Source of the DNA: JAICLK01 sp035478715
Lineage (GTDB): Bacteria; Patescibacteriota; Saccharimonadia; Saccharimonadales; UBA4665
Direction of reading: 5' to 3'
Assembly (NCBI GenBank): GCA_035478715.1
Contig: DATIJK010000022.1
Coordinates: 1-37,584, forward strand
DNA: 37,584 nt
Part shown: positions 25,905 through 33,863 of the stretch, piece after piece
Layout of the letters: every line of letters begins with the position of its first letter
Position numbering within the stretch: position 1 is the first letter of the stretch
Notes under the pieces: model-generated
What the model saw: only the letters and a program-made list of their open reading frames with translations
Databases searched by the model: none
What the model was told of the DNA's origin: nothing
Made by a program: the position numbers and the translations under genes

Positions 25905-25910
25905 ATAATA
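25905..25910 (-). promoter_or_regulatory. Predicted -10 element for the hydrolase gene
   Basis: TATTAT on the minus strand, 16 nt before the ATG at 25888, with no ribosome site. No recognisable -35; the place where it should be falls in the A-run of the aquaporin terminator. Confidence 0.4.
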
Positions 25911-25926
25911 TTGGTTGGTAAATAAT

Positions 25927-25958
25927 AAAAAAACCGCCTTATTTTGGGCGGTTTTTTT
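25927..25958 (-). terminator. Intrinsic terminator of the aquaporin gene
   Basis: Arms of 12 bp (seven A/T pairs plus CCGCC/GGCGG) around an 8-nt loop, with a T-run on either strand. It lies 17 nt after the aquaporin stop on the minus strand and shields the hydrolase gene from read-through. Confidence 0.85.
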
Positions 25959-25974
25959 AAATTTTAGGAGTGTA

Positions 25975-26691
25975 TTACTTTTTTGATTTCTTGGTTTTGC
26001 TGGTAGTTTTACTGCCAGATGAAACGGTAGTAGATGAGCTGGACGCTACCGCGGCTTTTGCTGCAGCATTTTCAGGATTCATACCGGAAAATACCAGCGC
26101 GTATAAGTTGACCCCGATTATAGCGCCAAGTACTGGTCCAAGCGCATAGGTACCCCATCCCCATGAGTTAGAGCCCAATGCAACAGCTGGGTTGATGAAT
26201 CCATTCGAGGCCGACGATGCGATGATCATACCGGCGACGAGACCTGCACCAACAACAACAGCGCGGCGTGAACCCCAGACGCGGTCATACAAGACTGCAG
26301 ACGCGACTAGTGCGAATACGAATGCGCCAACAGCTTCGGCGACAAGGATGTGCCCATCAAAACCGTTGCTGACATGCTGCACCGTGCCGTGCGCGAAATA
26401 CCGATACAAACCGTACGCTGCGTAAGCGGCGACAAATTGTACCGCAACATACACGACCATCTGTGACGTCTTTATCCGGCGAGCGGTCCAAAGGCCGATC
26501 GTCAAAGCGGGATTCAAGTGTACGTCAGTCGCGATTGATACACCCATAACTGCCACAGCCAGTCCGGCTGCGATCGCCACAAAGTAGGGGATGCCGATGG
26601 TAGACCGACTGACTGCGAGCACTACGAAAGTCAGCGTCGCGGTCCCCAGGAATTCGCCCGCCACAGCAGCAATTTTTCTTTTCCCAAACAT
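25975..26691 (-). CDS. Aquaporin (MIP family) with altered selectivity filter and basic tail
   Basis: 238 residues, six membrane helices. First NPA motif HLNPALT (N60-P61-A62) and second GFINPAVALG (N167-P168-A169), with GEFLGTATLTF in helix 1 and AEAVGAFVFAL in helix 4, confirm the MIP family. The Arg that normally follows the second NPA (NPAR, part of the aromatic/arginine filter) is V170, so permeability may differ from classical water channels. Residues about 208-238 form a Ser/Thr/Lys-rich cytoplasmic tail ending SKTKKSKK. GGAGGAG precedes the ATG by 8 nt. Role: water or small neutral solute movement across the membrane. Confidence 0.9.
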   Translation of the reverse strand: MFGKRKIAAVAGEFLGTATLTFVVLAVSRSTIGIPYFVAIAAGLAVAVMGVSIATDVHLNPALTIGLWTARRIKTSQMVVYVAVQFVAAYAAYGLYRYFAHGTVQHVSNGFDGHILVAEAVGAFVFALVASAVLYDRVWGSRRAVVVGAGLVAGMIIASSASNGFINPAVALGSNSWGWGTYALGPVLGAIIGVNLYALVFSGMNPENAAAKAAVASSSSTTVSSGSKTTSKTKKSKK

Positions 26692-26797
26692 CTAATAACT
26701 CCTCCGTATTAGTTTCTTATATCTTAAGCTTAAACGCTTTACCCCGATTTTGCAAGTGTGCCCTAAGAAGATAAGCCTTGGGTATGACTATAGCACT

Positions 26798-27736
26798 TTA
26801 TTGCTGATGCGCAAACACCGGCATACCCGGTTTGACCAGTCCCGCACCAACATGCAATGTATCATCAATGAATCCAACTAAAATAGCTGTGCGTTCTTCT
26901 TCGGATGCTCCCAGTTTTCTTGCAAGAAATTGCATCATCCAAGCAGTCACCGCGAACGCTTCTTTGCCATCAGTGTTTTGGATAAACTGATTCTTTGCAA
27001 ACCCTTGTTGATCGCCGGTTATTACGTAAACACCGCTTTCATGATGGCCATGTGCTACATGGTCGTTGTCGTCACCCTTAAGATAGGTAAAGTTTTGCGG
27101 GTAACGGCTTGTCAGATAATCCGCGTGATCTGCAGGGCTCCAATCGGCGTAAAAACCCGCTTGAAGGCGACGTTGTTTGATCACTGCATTACGACCGGCA
27201 ATTTGGATAACTTCTTCAGTGGTAGGAATAAAAAGTCCAATACCCTGAATTAAACTTTCGCCAGGAATTTCATTTTCAACGGACGACAGTACGTTTCCGC
27301 TTGCCCCGCAATCTTCGTGCCCCGCATCTTCAATTTTTTCCGGTAATTCAAATAAACTGGCTGATACTATTCGATACGCTTCCGTGAAAGACGTTGCGCC
27401 ATGAATAATTGTTGCATTCGCCGCGACACAAGCCTTCGTTGCCGATAAACCGACGCCGCCGAATAATTGCGGGACTACGATTTCGCTTGCTGCTGTTGTG
27501 TCATCAATGTGACCTTCGGGTGTCTGCGCGAAACGCACTGTTAGTCGTCCATCGCCGCAAAAAGCTGTATTAGATTTTGTTACAAAGTGCGTGTTTTGAC
27601 CGAGAGCGACGGCAAAACCGGGTACTTCCTGCTCGCCGAGCAGCTGCCCGACGCGTCCACGTGCAAAATCAAGCTCCGCTATTTTTACGGGAGCGACTTG
27701 AACATTTAACATTTCGGGTCCATTCTGCGTTGACAT
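26798..27736 (-). CDS. Carbonic anhydrase-like protein (cadmium/zeta-CA type)
   Basis: 312 residues, no signal peptide. FCGDGRL (C60-x-D62-x-R64) and AGHEDCGASG (H140-x-x-C143) give the Cys-Asp-Arg and His-Cys metal site shared by beta- and cadmium-type carbonic anhydrases. The segment HGHHESGVYVITGD (219-232) and the following AFAVTAWMMQF recall the part of diatom CDCA repeats with H-G-x-H-E-x-x-V-Y and a late D-G-W. I therefore favour a CDCA/zeta-like fold over classical beta-CA; this rests on memory of the family, not an alignment. Likely reaction: CO2 hydration. The gene has its own promoter (27785-27813) and a terminator-like hairpin in the leader. No ribosome site before the ATG. Confidence 0.55.
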   Translation of the reverse strand: MSTQNGPEMLNVQVAPVKIAELDFARGRVGQLLGEQEVPGFAVALGQNTHFVTKSNTAFCGDGRLTVRFAQTPEGHIDDTTAASEIVVPQLFGGVGLSATKACVAANATIIHGATSFTEAYRIVSASLFELPEKIEDAGHEDCGASGNVLSSVENEIPGESLIQGIGLFIPTTEEVIQIAGRNAVIKQRRLQAGFYADWSPADHADYLTSRYPQNFTYLKGDDNDHVAHGHHESGVYVITGDQQGFAKNQFIQNTDGKEAFAVTAWMMQFLARKLGASEEERTAILVGFIDDTLHVGAGLVKPGMPVFAHQQ

Positions 27737-27753
27737 TTTGCTATAAAAATTAG

Positions 27754-27775
27754 AGACAACCTCATCGGGTTGTCT
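27754..27775 (-). promoter_or_regulatory. Terminator-like hairpin in the leader of the carbonic anhydrase-like gene
   Basis: An 8-bp perfect stem AGACAACC/GGTTGTCT with a 6-nt loop, followed on the minus strand by CTAATTTTTA, ends 17 nt before the ATG at 27736. It is inside the predicted transcript, so it could act as an attenuator or translation switch. Confidence 0.5.
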
Positions 27776-27784
27776 TCGGGGGAT

Positions 27785-27813
27785 ATTTTACGCTTATTTT
27801 TATTGTGACGCAA
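27785..27813 (-). promoter_or_regulatory. Predicted promoter of the carbonic anhydrase-like gene
   Basis: On the minus strand TTGCGT (27813-27808) and TAAAAT (27790-27785) with a 17-nt spacer. The start would give a leader of about 40 nt containing the hairpin at 27754-27775. Confidence 0.5.
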
Positions 27814-27834
27814 GTTACATTTTACTTGTAACTT
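27812..27834. repeat. Inverted repeat, candidate operator between divergent genes
   Basis: AAGTTAC and GTAACTT, perfect 7-nt arms 9 nt apart. It touches the -35 of the carbonic anhydrase-like promoter and lies 59 nt before the divergent gene at 27893, a fitting place for a regulator of both. Confidence 0.4.
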
Positions 27835-27892
27835 ATATCACACGCATCTGTTACCTCTGTTGGTAAACTAGGTACATAGACAGGAGAAGTTA

Positions 27893-28261
27893 ATGAAACA
27901 GCAACCAGACCGCAAACAACGCTTCCTGACTTCTCTAAGCAAGCTGGATTTACAAAAACTATATCTATCGGAACACCGGCCATCACACCACCAAAAATGG
28001 AACGATTTCGCTGATGCGTATCCAGAGTTGGCACGAAAATTTCTGATTCGATCTAATTTTGTGCGTGACGGATCGCTAGACAAAGGCGATGCGTATCTGC
28101 ACGCGGCAGCCGATTTGTTTATGGAACTGAAACGGATGCAGACTATCCATGAATTACGAAATTACTCGATTGTACCAAAACAACATAAAAATCACGATTT
28201 AGCGGATAGCCAAAATGAAAAGGGCAATGTTACGTGCAACGTGTGTAGCGGACTAGGTTAA
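27893..28261 (+). CDS. Hypothetical soluble protein with C-terminal CxxC
   Basis: 122 residues, charged and helical, without membrane segments. Residues 9-100 look all-alpha (LDLQKLYLSEHRPSHHQKW, then DAYLHAAADLFMELKRMQ). The end has VTCNVCSGLG, a CxxCxG that could bind zinc or be redox-active. I do not recognise the family. AGGAG lies 5 nt before the ATG, which supports the start. It is divergent from the carbonic anhydrase-like gene and convergent with atpC, 14 nt away, without a clear terminator. Confidence 0.65.
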   Translation: MKQQPDRKQRFLTSLSKLDLQKLYLSEHRPSHHQKWNDFADAYPELARKFLIRSNFVRDGSLDKGDAYLHAAADLFMELKRMQTIHELRNYSIVPKQHKNHDLADSQNEKGNVTCNVCSGLG

Positions 28262-28275
28262 TCGTAGCGGCAAGC

Positions 28276-28710
28276 TTATTGGCGGCGGCCGGAATGGCGG
28301 CGCCGGATTTGTGCAACCTGCAAGCGGACGGCGCTGCGGTCGAGTAATGCTTGGGCTTTTTCGAGACTGACTTCGTCTTTGGCTTCTTTTTTAAGTTGCA
28401 TAGCACGTTGATGGGCAGCTTCGGCTTCGGCTTCATTTATTTCATCCGCATGGTCCGCTTCATCAACTAAAACGCGCAATTTATCACCTTCGACATCGAT
28501 GACACCGCCGCTCGTGGCATAAAATTCGCGTGCCGAATCCGGATCCTTTGCATCACGCCGAACTTCAATTACGCCATTTGTTGCAACGCTCACAAGCGGC
28601 ATGTGACCGGGTAAAACACCGATCTGACCGTCGAGCGTCGGCAAGATTACTTCGTAGACGTCGTCGTCAAATTTGGTACCGGTGAGCGTTACGAGCTGCA
28701 GATGGATCAC
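28276..28710 (-). CDS. atpC: F-type ATP synthase epsilon subunit
   Basis: 144 residues. The N-terminal beta-barrel is clear (YEVILPTLDGQIGVLPGHMP, then SVATNGVIEVRR), followed by two alpha helices rich in Ala/Glu (residues about 90-130), as in bacterial epsilon, and a short basic end (RRRHSGRRQ). Epsilon sits on the central stalk and can inhibit ATP hydrolysis. Last gene of the atp operon; its start overlaps the end of atpD by 4 nt. Confidence 0.93.
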   Translation of the reverse strand: MIHLQLVTLTGTKFDDDVYEVILPTLDGQIGVLPGHMPLVSVATNGVIEVRRDAKDPDSAREFYATSGGVIDVEGDKLRVLVDEADHADEINEAEAEAAHQRAMQLKKEAKDEVSLEKAQALLDRSAVRLQVAQIRRRHSGRRQ

Positions 28711-30167
28711 TTGGATTTCTTCTTGCCTTTCTTATCTGCTTTGGCGGCCGGTTTTTCTTCATCCTTTTTATCAGACTTTTTGCCGGTTACGTCGTCGATG
28801 CCGCCCTTCATGTAAAATGCGCTTTCTGATAAGTCGTCATGTTTTCCATCAAGGATTTCGCGGAATGATGCGATGTTATCCTGCAGACTGACATATTTGC
28901 CGGGGTTGCCGGTGAATTGTTCGGCAACGAAGTTCGGCTGGCTCAGGAACCGCTGGATTTTACGAGCACGGTAGACTGTCTGCTTATCTTCTTCTGACAA
29001 TTCTTCCATGCCAAGGATAGCGATGATATCTTGCAGATCTTTGTATCGCTGCAATATACGCTGGACTTCACGTGCCGTGTTGTAGTGTTCTTCGCCGACG
29101 ATTTCGGGGTCGAGGATGGTCGAACTTGAATCGAGCGGGTCGACTGCCGGGTAAATACCGATTTCGGTCAAGGCCCGGTTTAAAACTATCGTGGAATCCA
29201 AATGGGCAAACGTCGCAGCTGGCGCTGGGTCTGTCAAGTCATCGGCTGGCACGAATACAGCCTGGACTGACGTAATCGAGCCTTCGCGTGTAGATGTAAT
29301 ACGTTCCTGCAAGGCTCCCATCTCTTGCTGCAAATTCGGCTGGTAACCAACTGCTGAAGGCAGGCGGCCAAGCAGGGCAGATACTTCGCTACCGGCCTGG
29401 GTAAATCGGAAAATGTTATCAATGAACAACAGGGTATCTTTGCCCTGGTCGCGGAAGCCTTCGGCGATTGTCAAACCTGACAAACCGACACGCAGACGTG
29501 CTCCGGGCGGTTCGTTCATCTGGCCAAAGACTAGTGATGTATTTTTTATAACACCTGAATCTTCCATTTCTCCGTACAGATCGTTACCTTCGCGGGTACG
29601 TTCACCGACACCGGCGAACACTGAATAGCCACTGTGGAATTTGGCGATGTTGTTGATCAATTCCTGAATCAGAACAGTCTTACCGACGCCGGCGCCACCG
29701 AATAATCCTACTTTTCCACCTTTGGTAATCGGACAAATTAAATCGATAACTTTGATGCCGGTTTCTAGGATCTCAACTTTGCCAGACTGGTCAATCAAAG
29801 CTGGCGGTTGTTTGTGGATTGGTGCTTTTTCTGTGAAACTGCCATCTTTGCCGTCAATCGGATGTCCGGTTACATTAAACATGCGCCCAAGCGTCTTTTC
29901 ACCAATCGGTACACTGATTGCAGCACCCGTGTTTTTAACTTTCGCACCACGTGGTAGACCATCTGTAGATCCCAGCGCTACCGCACGTACGCTCGATTCA
30001 CTCAAATGCTGTGCGACTTCGAGCACCAATAGTTTTCCATCTAATTCAACTTCTAACGCATTATAGATTTCCGGCAAACCATTAGCCGGAAATTCAACGT
30101 CAACAACGACGCCGACAATCTGACTAATAGTTCCTTCGCTTGTTTTTGATTTCGTTGCTTCTGCCAT
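28707..30167 (-). CDS. atpD: F-type ATP synthase beta subunit
   Basis: 486 residues. Walker A GGAGVGKT (157-164), VGERTREGNDLY, LLFIDNIFRFTQAGSEVSAL (Walker B and catalytic region) and VDPLDSSSTILDPEIVG are standard for the catalytic beta subunit. A Lys-rich tail of about 28 residues (GKKSDKKDEEKPAAKADKKG onward) exceeds the usual C-terminus. The second ATG of the ATGATG at 30170-30165 is taken as start because AAGGAG is 7 nt before it; its A is the last base of the TGA of the preceding 83-residue ORF, so translation is probably coupled. Confidence 0.95.
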   Translation of the reverse strand: MAEATKSKTSEGTISQIVGVVVDVEFPANGLPEIYNALEVELDGKLLVLEVAQHLSESSVRAVALGSTDGLPRGAKVKNTGAAISVPIGEKTLGRMFNVTGHPIDGKDGSFTEKAPIHKQPPALIDQSGKVEILETGIKVIDLICPITKGGKVGLFGGAGVGKTVLIQELINNIAKFHSGYSVFAGVGERTREGNDLYGEMEDSGVIKNTSLVFGQMNEPPGARLRVGLSGLTIAEGFRDQGKDTLLFIDNIFRFTQAGSEVSALLGRLPSAVGYQPNLQQEMGALQERITSTREGSITSVQAVFVPADDLTDPAPAATFAHLDSTIVLNRALTEIGIYPAVDPLDSSSTILDPEIVGEEHYNTAREVQRILQRYKDLQDIIAILGMEELSEEDKQTVYRARKIQRFLSQPNFVAEQFTGNPGKYVSLQDNIASFREILDGKHDDLSESAFYMKGGIDDVTGKKSDKKDEEKPAAKADKKGKKKSK

Positions 30168-30418
30168 CATATTTCTCCTTCTATCTGTTCGAATTTCGCC
30201 CATTGTCGCTCAATATGTTCTTCTGTTGCTCCTGCCAAAACTTGCATTTCTAGCCTCATAAGAATAGCTTCCAATCGTTCAATACGTTGTGAACCATCCC
30301 GTACGGCACCGTATCTCCGAATATCATAATGCGGAACATTTGAGGGATATATGGCCCTTGCAGCGTTATGTGTCGCTTCGCCAATAGTTGCCTCAAAACT
30401 TGGTAAATAGCTTTTCAT
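30167..30418 (-). CDS. Small coiled-coil protein of unknown function inside the atp operon
   Basis: 83 residues, between the gamma and beta genes, where standard atp operons have nothing. The start overlaps atpG in ATGA, preceded by GGAGG; the stop TGA overlaps the start of atpD. Residues 1-40 are irregular (ATIGEATHNAARAIYPS, then NVPHYDIRRYGAVRDG). Residues 43-83 form an amphipathic helix with heptad-like spacing (RIERLEAILMRLEMQVLAG, then EEHIERQWAKFEQIE). No membrane segment or cysteine; I recognise no family. The couplings on both sides argue for a real gene, perhaps an assembly factor, regulator or accessory subunit, which is inference. Confidence 0.75.
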   Translation of the reverse strand: MKSYLPSFEATIGEATHNAARAIYPSNVPHYDIRRYGAVRDGSQRIERLEAILMRLEMQVLAGATEEHIERQWAKFEQIEGEI

Positions 30419-31293
30419 TTCATTGCCTCCACACCGGCGGAGATTTCGGCTAGTTCCTGGGTGATTGCTGCCTGGCGGGCAGTGTTGTATTCCAGAGTGT
30501 AATCCGCAATCAGATCTGTTGCGTTATCAGTTGCGTTTTTCATGGCGATCATTCGCATCGAATGTTCGCTTGCTAAACTTTCCAATAATCCTTGCCAGAT
30601 TTGTAATTCAATCAACCGTGTCGCGACGTTGTGAACGACCGTTTCTACGTCAGGCTCGAAATTCATCGCGGCGATATTCGCTTCTTTTACTTCGGCTACA
30701 TCTTCGCTACTTAGCATAGCCGGAAGCAAAGCGATATCAGTAACTATTTGTGAAACGGTCGATCGGAAGTCTGTATATAATAACCGTACTTCATCAACCT
30801 GTTCGTCACGGTACTGCGCAATAACCGTATCCAAGATGGGGCGGATATCGTTTTCGGTTGGTTTGTCGCCGAATGCGGGGTAGTGAGCTAGCAATTCGAC
30901 GCCATGTATGCGGCGAACGAACTGAACGGCTTTGCTGCCGATGGTAAGTACGCTCGTCTTAACGCCGTCAGCTTGGTCTTTTCGGATTGCTGCCGCTAAC
31001 TGTTTGAGCACATTTGCGTTATAAGCACCCGCAAGTCCGCTATTGCTGGTGATTACGATATACAACCGCGAATCAATTTTTCGTTTGCGGAATAATGGCT
31101 GCTGTTCGACTTCGGAAATCTGATTCAACCGTGCAAGCAAGCCATACGCTGCAATTCTGTAATCCCGGCTAGCTTGGGCTGCTTCCTGCGCCCGGCGCAG
31201 TTTGCTGGCACTGACCAATTGCATCGCCTTGGTAATCTGGCGAGTATTCTTGATTGAGCCGATCCGGCGTTTTAAAGTTATCAGGCTAGCCAC
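30415..31293 (-). CDS. atpG: F-type ATP synthase gamma subunit
   Basis: 292 residues. The N-terminal helix IKNTRQITKAMQLVSASKLR and the C-terminal helix EHSMRMIAMKNATDNATDLI with YNTARQAAITQELAEI are the conserved rotor coiled coil. SNSGLAGAYNANV in the middle matches the usual SDRGLCG region with changes. The start is GTG, with GGAG 9 nt upstream; an ATG 7 nt earlier is out of frame. Central stalk rotor of F1. It follows atpA after 6 nt. Confidence 0.95.
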   Translation of the reverse strand: MASLITLKRRIGSIKNTRQITKAMQLVSASKLRRAQEAAQASRDYRIAAYGLLARLNQISEVEQQPLFRKRKIDSRLYIVITSNSGLAGAYNANVLKQLAAAIRKDQADGVKTSVLTIGSKAVQFVRRIHGVELLAHYPAFGDKPTENDIRPILDTVIAQYRDEQVDEVRLLYTDFRSTVSQIVTDIALLPAMLSSEDVAEVKEANIAAMNFEPDVETVVHNVATRLIELQIWQGLLESLASEHSMRMIAMKNATDNATDLIADYTLEYNTARQAAITQELAEISAGVEAMK

Positions 31294-31299
31294 GTCTCA

Positions 31300-32916
31300 T
31301 TACTCCGATTCTTTTTCCTCTTCATCGTCTGCAGGAGCCGGTTGCTTCTCGGCTTCCTTTTCCGCTGATGGAGCTGGTGTTTTTTCTTCAACTTCATAGC
31401 CAGAAGCGACACCTTTGGCAACTTTGACGACTTCTTCGTTCTGCTCGTCGGTCGGTTTGTCGCCGGTGTTGAGCGTTTCGGTCAGTTTCTTGTGCTTGCT
31501 CTTCAGTTCTTCCAAAAGTGCGTCTTCGCAGAGTTTGATCTTTTCAAGCGGAACTTTATCAAAACATCCTTGGGTTGCTGCCAATATCAGCGAATACATC
31601 TCCCAAATAGCTTTGGGCGTGTACTGCGGTTGTTTCAATAGCTCGGTCAACCGCTGGCCGCGTTCGATGGTATGGCGTGTTTCTGGATCCAGGTCGGTCG
31701 AGAACTGGCTAAAAGCCGCCAATTCGCGGAACTGGGCCAAACTTAACTTAAGACCGCCGCCAACTGATTTAATCGCCTTAGTCTGAGCATTACCACCAAC
31801 ACGGGATACACTCAAACCGACTGAAATAGCCGGACGGATACCCTGATAGAACAGATTCGTTTCCAGGAAAATCTGGCCATCGGTAATCGAAATCACATTG
31901 GTAGGAATATAAGCACTAATGTCGCCAGCCTGCGTTTCGATAATCGGCAGTGCAGTCAAAGAACCCGCGCCGAGTTCGTCATTCAATTTAGCGGCACGTT
32001 CGAGCAATCGCGAATGCAGGTAGAAAACATCGCCAGGATATGCTTCGCGTCCAGGTGGGCGTCGAAGCAGCAGTGACATTTGGCGGTAAGCAACTGCGTG
32101 TTTGGAAAGGTCATCGTAAATGATCAGTGCGTGCTGCTTGTTGTCGCGGAAATATTCGCCCATGGCAGCGCCGGCGTAGGGTGCCAAATAAAGCAGGGCC
32201 GCAGGATCAGCCGGGCTAGTAGCTACGACAATGGTCTGGTCCATGACGCCTTCTCGCTTCAGACGTTCGACAAGACGCGCGACTTTGCTTAATTTTTGTC
32301 CGATTGCAACATATACATTGATAACACCGGTTTTCTGCCGGTGCTGATTTATCATGGTGTCGAGTGCGATAGCAGTCTTACCGGTCTGGCGGTCGCCGAT
32401 GATAAGCTCGCGCTGGCCGCGGCCGATCGGAATCATGGAATCAATTGCCATTAGGCCGGTCATCAATGGTTCATGGACACTTTTGCGGTCCAAGACGCCT
32501 GGTGCGATCTTTTCGACCCGGCTCGTCTGTTTGGCATTAATTGGTTCACCGCCGTCCAACGGATTTCCTAGCGGATCGACAACACGACCCACTAATTCGG
32601 GACCAACCGGTACTTCCAATACTTTTCCTGAAAGTCGGGCTTTAGCACCAGCGACGATTTCGATGTCTTCGCCTAAGATTACCGCGCCGACTTCGTCTTC
32701 GCCTAAATTGAAGGCGAACGCTGTAATGGTCTGGCCGTTGTTGCCTTCGATATCGATCATTTCGGAGTAACCGCAATCACGTAATCCGTAAATCCAAGCG
32801 ATACCATCGCCCACTCGCGTGACGACACCGACTTTTTCAATTTCCGGACGATTCTTGAGTTCGGCAATCGCCGAACGAATATCGTCGGACAAATCTTTAA
32901 TTGAAATATCACTCAT
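31300..32916 (-). CDS. atpA: F-type ATP synthase alpha subunit
   Basis: 538 residues. Walker A GDRQTGKTAIALD (174-186), PIGRGQRELIIGD, YDDLSKHAVAYRQMSLLLRR and SVGLSVSRVGGNAQ are diagnostic. The C-terminus carries about 35 extra residues, Glu/Pro/Ala-rich and strongly acidic (ending DDEEEKESE), opposite in charge to the Lys-rich tail of beta. Its ATG overlaps the stop of atpH (TAATG), with AAAGGAC upstream. Non-catalytic nucleotide-binding subunit of F1. Confidence 0.95.
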   Translation of the reverse strand: MSDISIKDLSDDIRSAIAELKNRPEIEKVGVVTRVGDGIAWIYGLRDCGYSEMIDIEGNNGQTITAFAFNLGEDEVGAVILGEDIEIVAGAKARLSGKVLEVPVGPELVGRVVDPLGNPLDGGEPINAKQTSRVEKIAPGVLDRKSVHEPLMTGLMAIDSMIPIGRGQRELIIGDRQTGKTAIALDTMINQHRQKTGVINVYVAIGQKLSKVARLVERLKREGVMDQTIVVATSPADPAALLYLAPYAGAAMGEYFRDNKQHALIIYDDLSKHAVAYRQMSLLLRRPPGREAYPGDVFYLHSRLLERAAKLNDELGAGSLTALPIIETQAGDISAYIPTNVISITDGQIFLETNLFYQGIRPAISVGLSVSRVGGNAQTKAIKSVGGGLKLSLAQFRELAAFSQFSTDLDPETRHTIERGQRLTELLKQPQYTPKAIWEMYSLILAATQGCFDKVPLEKIKLCEDALLEELKSKHKKLTETLNTGDKPTDEQNEEVVKVAKGVASGYEVEEKTPAPSAEKEAEKQPAPADDEEEKESE

Positions 32917-33305
32917 TAGGCCGTCCTTTCAGAAGTCGTTAAAGCCTTAAATCTGTTCAGTTTATTGCGAATACTCAAATCGAGTTGAGAATCTGGGAAT
33001 TCCATGCGGACACCACCGATGATGTTCGCATCAATACGTTCGTTCAAGATGATTTGTTTTGCTTCGGGGAATAATTTCTTAACGGTTGCAGTCATTTCAT
33101 CACGCACCCCTGGGGTGATTTCTCTTGCGCTTACAACTGTAGCTTCGACAATACCGCGTTCGGCACGCACTTTTACAATGTCTCGGGTTAAGGAATTGAG
33201 CTCGCCAGTTCTTCCAGTTTCTAGCAAGTATGCTGCGATTTCTTTCGCGGAAAAAGATTTGTCAGCTAGAACAGCTGCAACTTGATGAAGTGGTACTTTG
33301 CTCAT
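32916..33305 (-). CDS. atpH: F-type ATP synthase delta subunit, short form
   Basis: 129 residues against about 175-180 in most bacteria. The C-terminal part is normal: VEATVVSAREITPGVRDEMT then DANIIGGVRMEFPDSQLDLS, the conserved delta/OSCP end. The N-terminal six-helix domain, which binds the alpha subunits at the top of F1, is cut to about 55 residues. No earlier in-frame start is possible without entering atpF, which overlaps by 4 nt. Stator connection between F1 and subunit b. Confidence 0.88.
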   Translation of the reverse strand: MSKVPLHQVAAVLADKSFSAKEIAAYLLETGRTGELNSLTRDIVKVRAERGIVEATVVSAREITPGVRDEMTATVKKLFPEAKQIILNERIDANIIGGVRMEFPDSQLDLSIRNKLNRFKALTTSERTA

Positions 33306-33835
33306 GCCTTGACCCGCTCTTTTAATGCCTTGTCGATCAATTCGGCGTCTTTCTTGGTGTCGACTTTTTCATCGATGATAGCCTCGGTCGCTTCGGAAAT
33401 CAGTCCGACCACTTCGTGTTCGAGCTGTTTGCGGGCTCGGGCGGTATCCTGTGCTATACGGTCTTTTGCCGATGCTACGATTCCATCAGCTTTCGAATTA
33501 GCTTTTTCTTCTGCATCTTGGACAATCTTACGGCCTTGTGCTTGCGCTGCATTGACAATTTCATCCGATTTGGCGCGGGCTTCGCGCATTTCTTGCGCAA
33601 CCTTTTGCGCTTGTTCGGCTTTTTCTTTCTGCATTTCCTCGCCAAGTTTTACGCCTTTTTCAATCGTCTCGCGTCGTTGCTCTAGCATCTTGATGATAGG
33701 CTTGAATGCGAAATGCTCAAGCACCCAAAATGCCAGGATGAATGTGACGACCTGAATAATCAACGCCTTGCCATCAATACCAAGCGCGCCGATACCGGAC
33801 GAACTGTCTGCAAATTGTGTTAATCCACTAATCAT
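33302..33835 (-). CDS. atpF: F-type ATP synthase b subunit
   Basis: 177 residues from ATG 33835; a longer frame reaching into atpE is rejected. One N-terminal membrane helix (about 20-40, ALIIQVVTFILAFWVLEHFA), then the conserved FKPIIKMLEQRRETIEKGVK and a long charged coiled coil rich in Ala/Glu/Lys to the end. Peripheral stalk of the enzyme. No clear ribosome site before the ATG. It lies 28 nt after atpE. Confidence 0.9.
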   Translation of the reverse strand: MISGLTQFADSSSGIGALGIDGKALIIQVVTFILAFWVLEHFAFKPIIKMLEQRRETIEKGVKLGEEMQKEKAEQAQKVAQEMREARAKSDEIVNAAQAQGRKIVQDAEEKANSKADGIVASAKDRIAQDTARARKQLEHEVVGLISEATEAIIDEKVDTKKDAELIDKALKERVKA

Positions 33836-33863
33836 GTGTACGTAAATCCAATCTGTAAATGTC

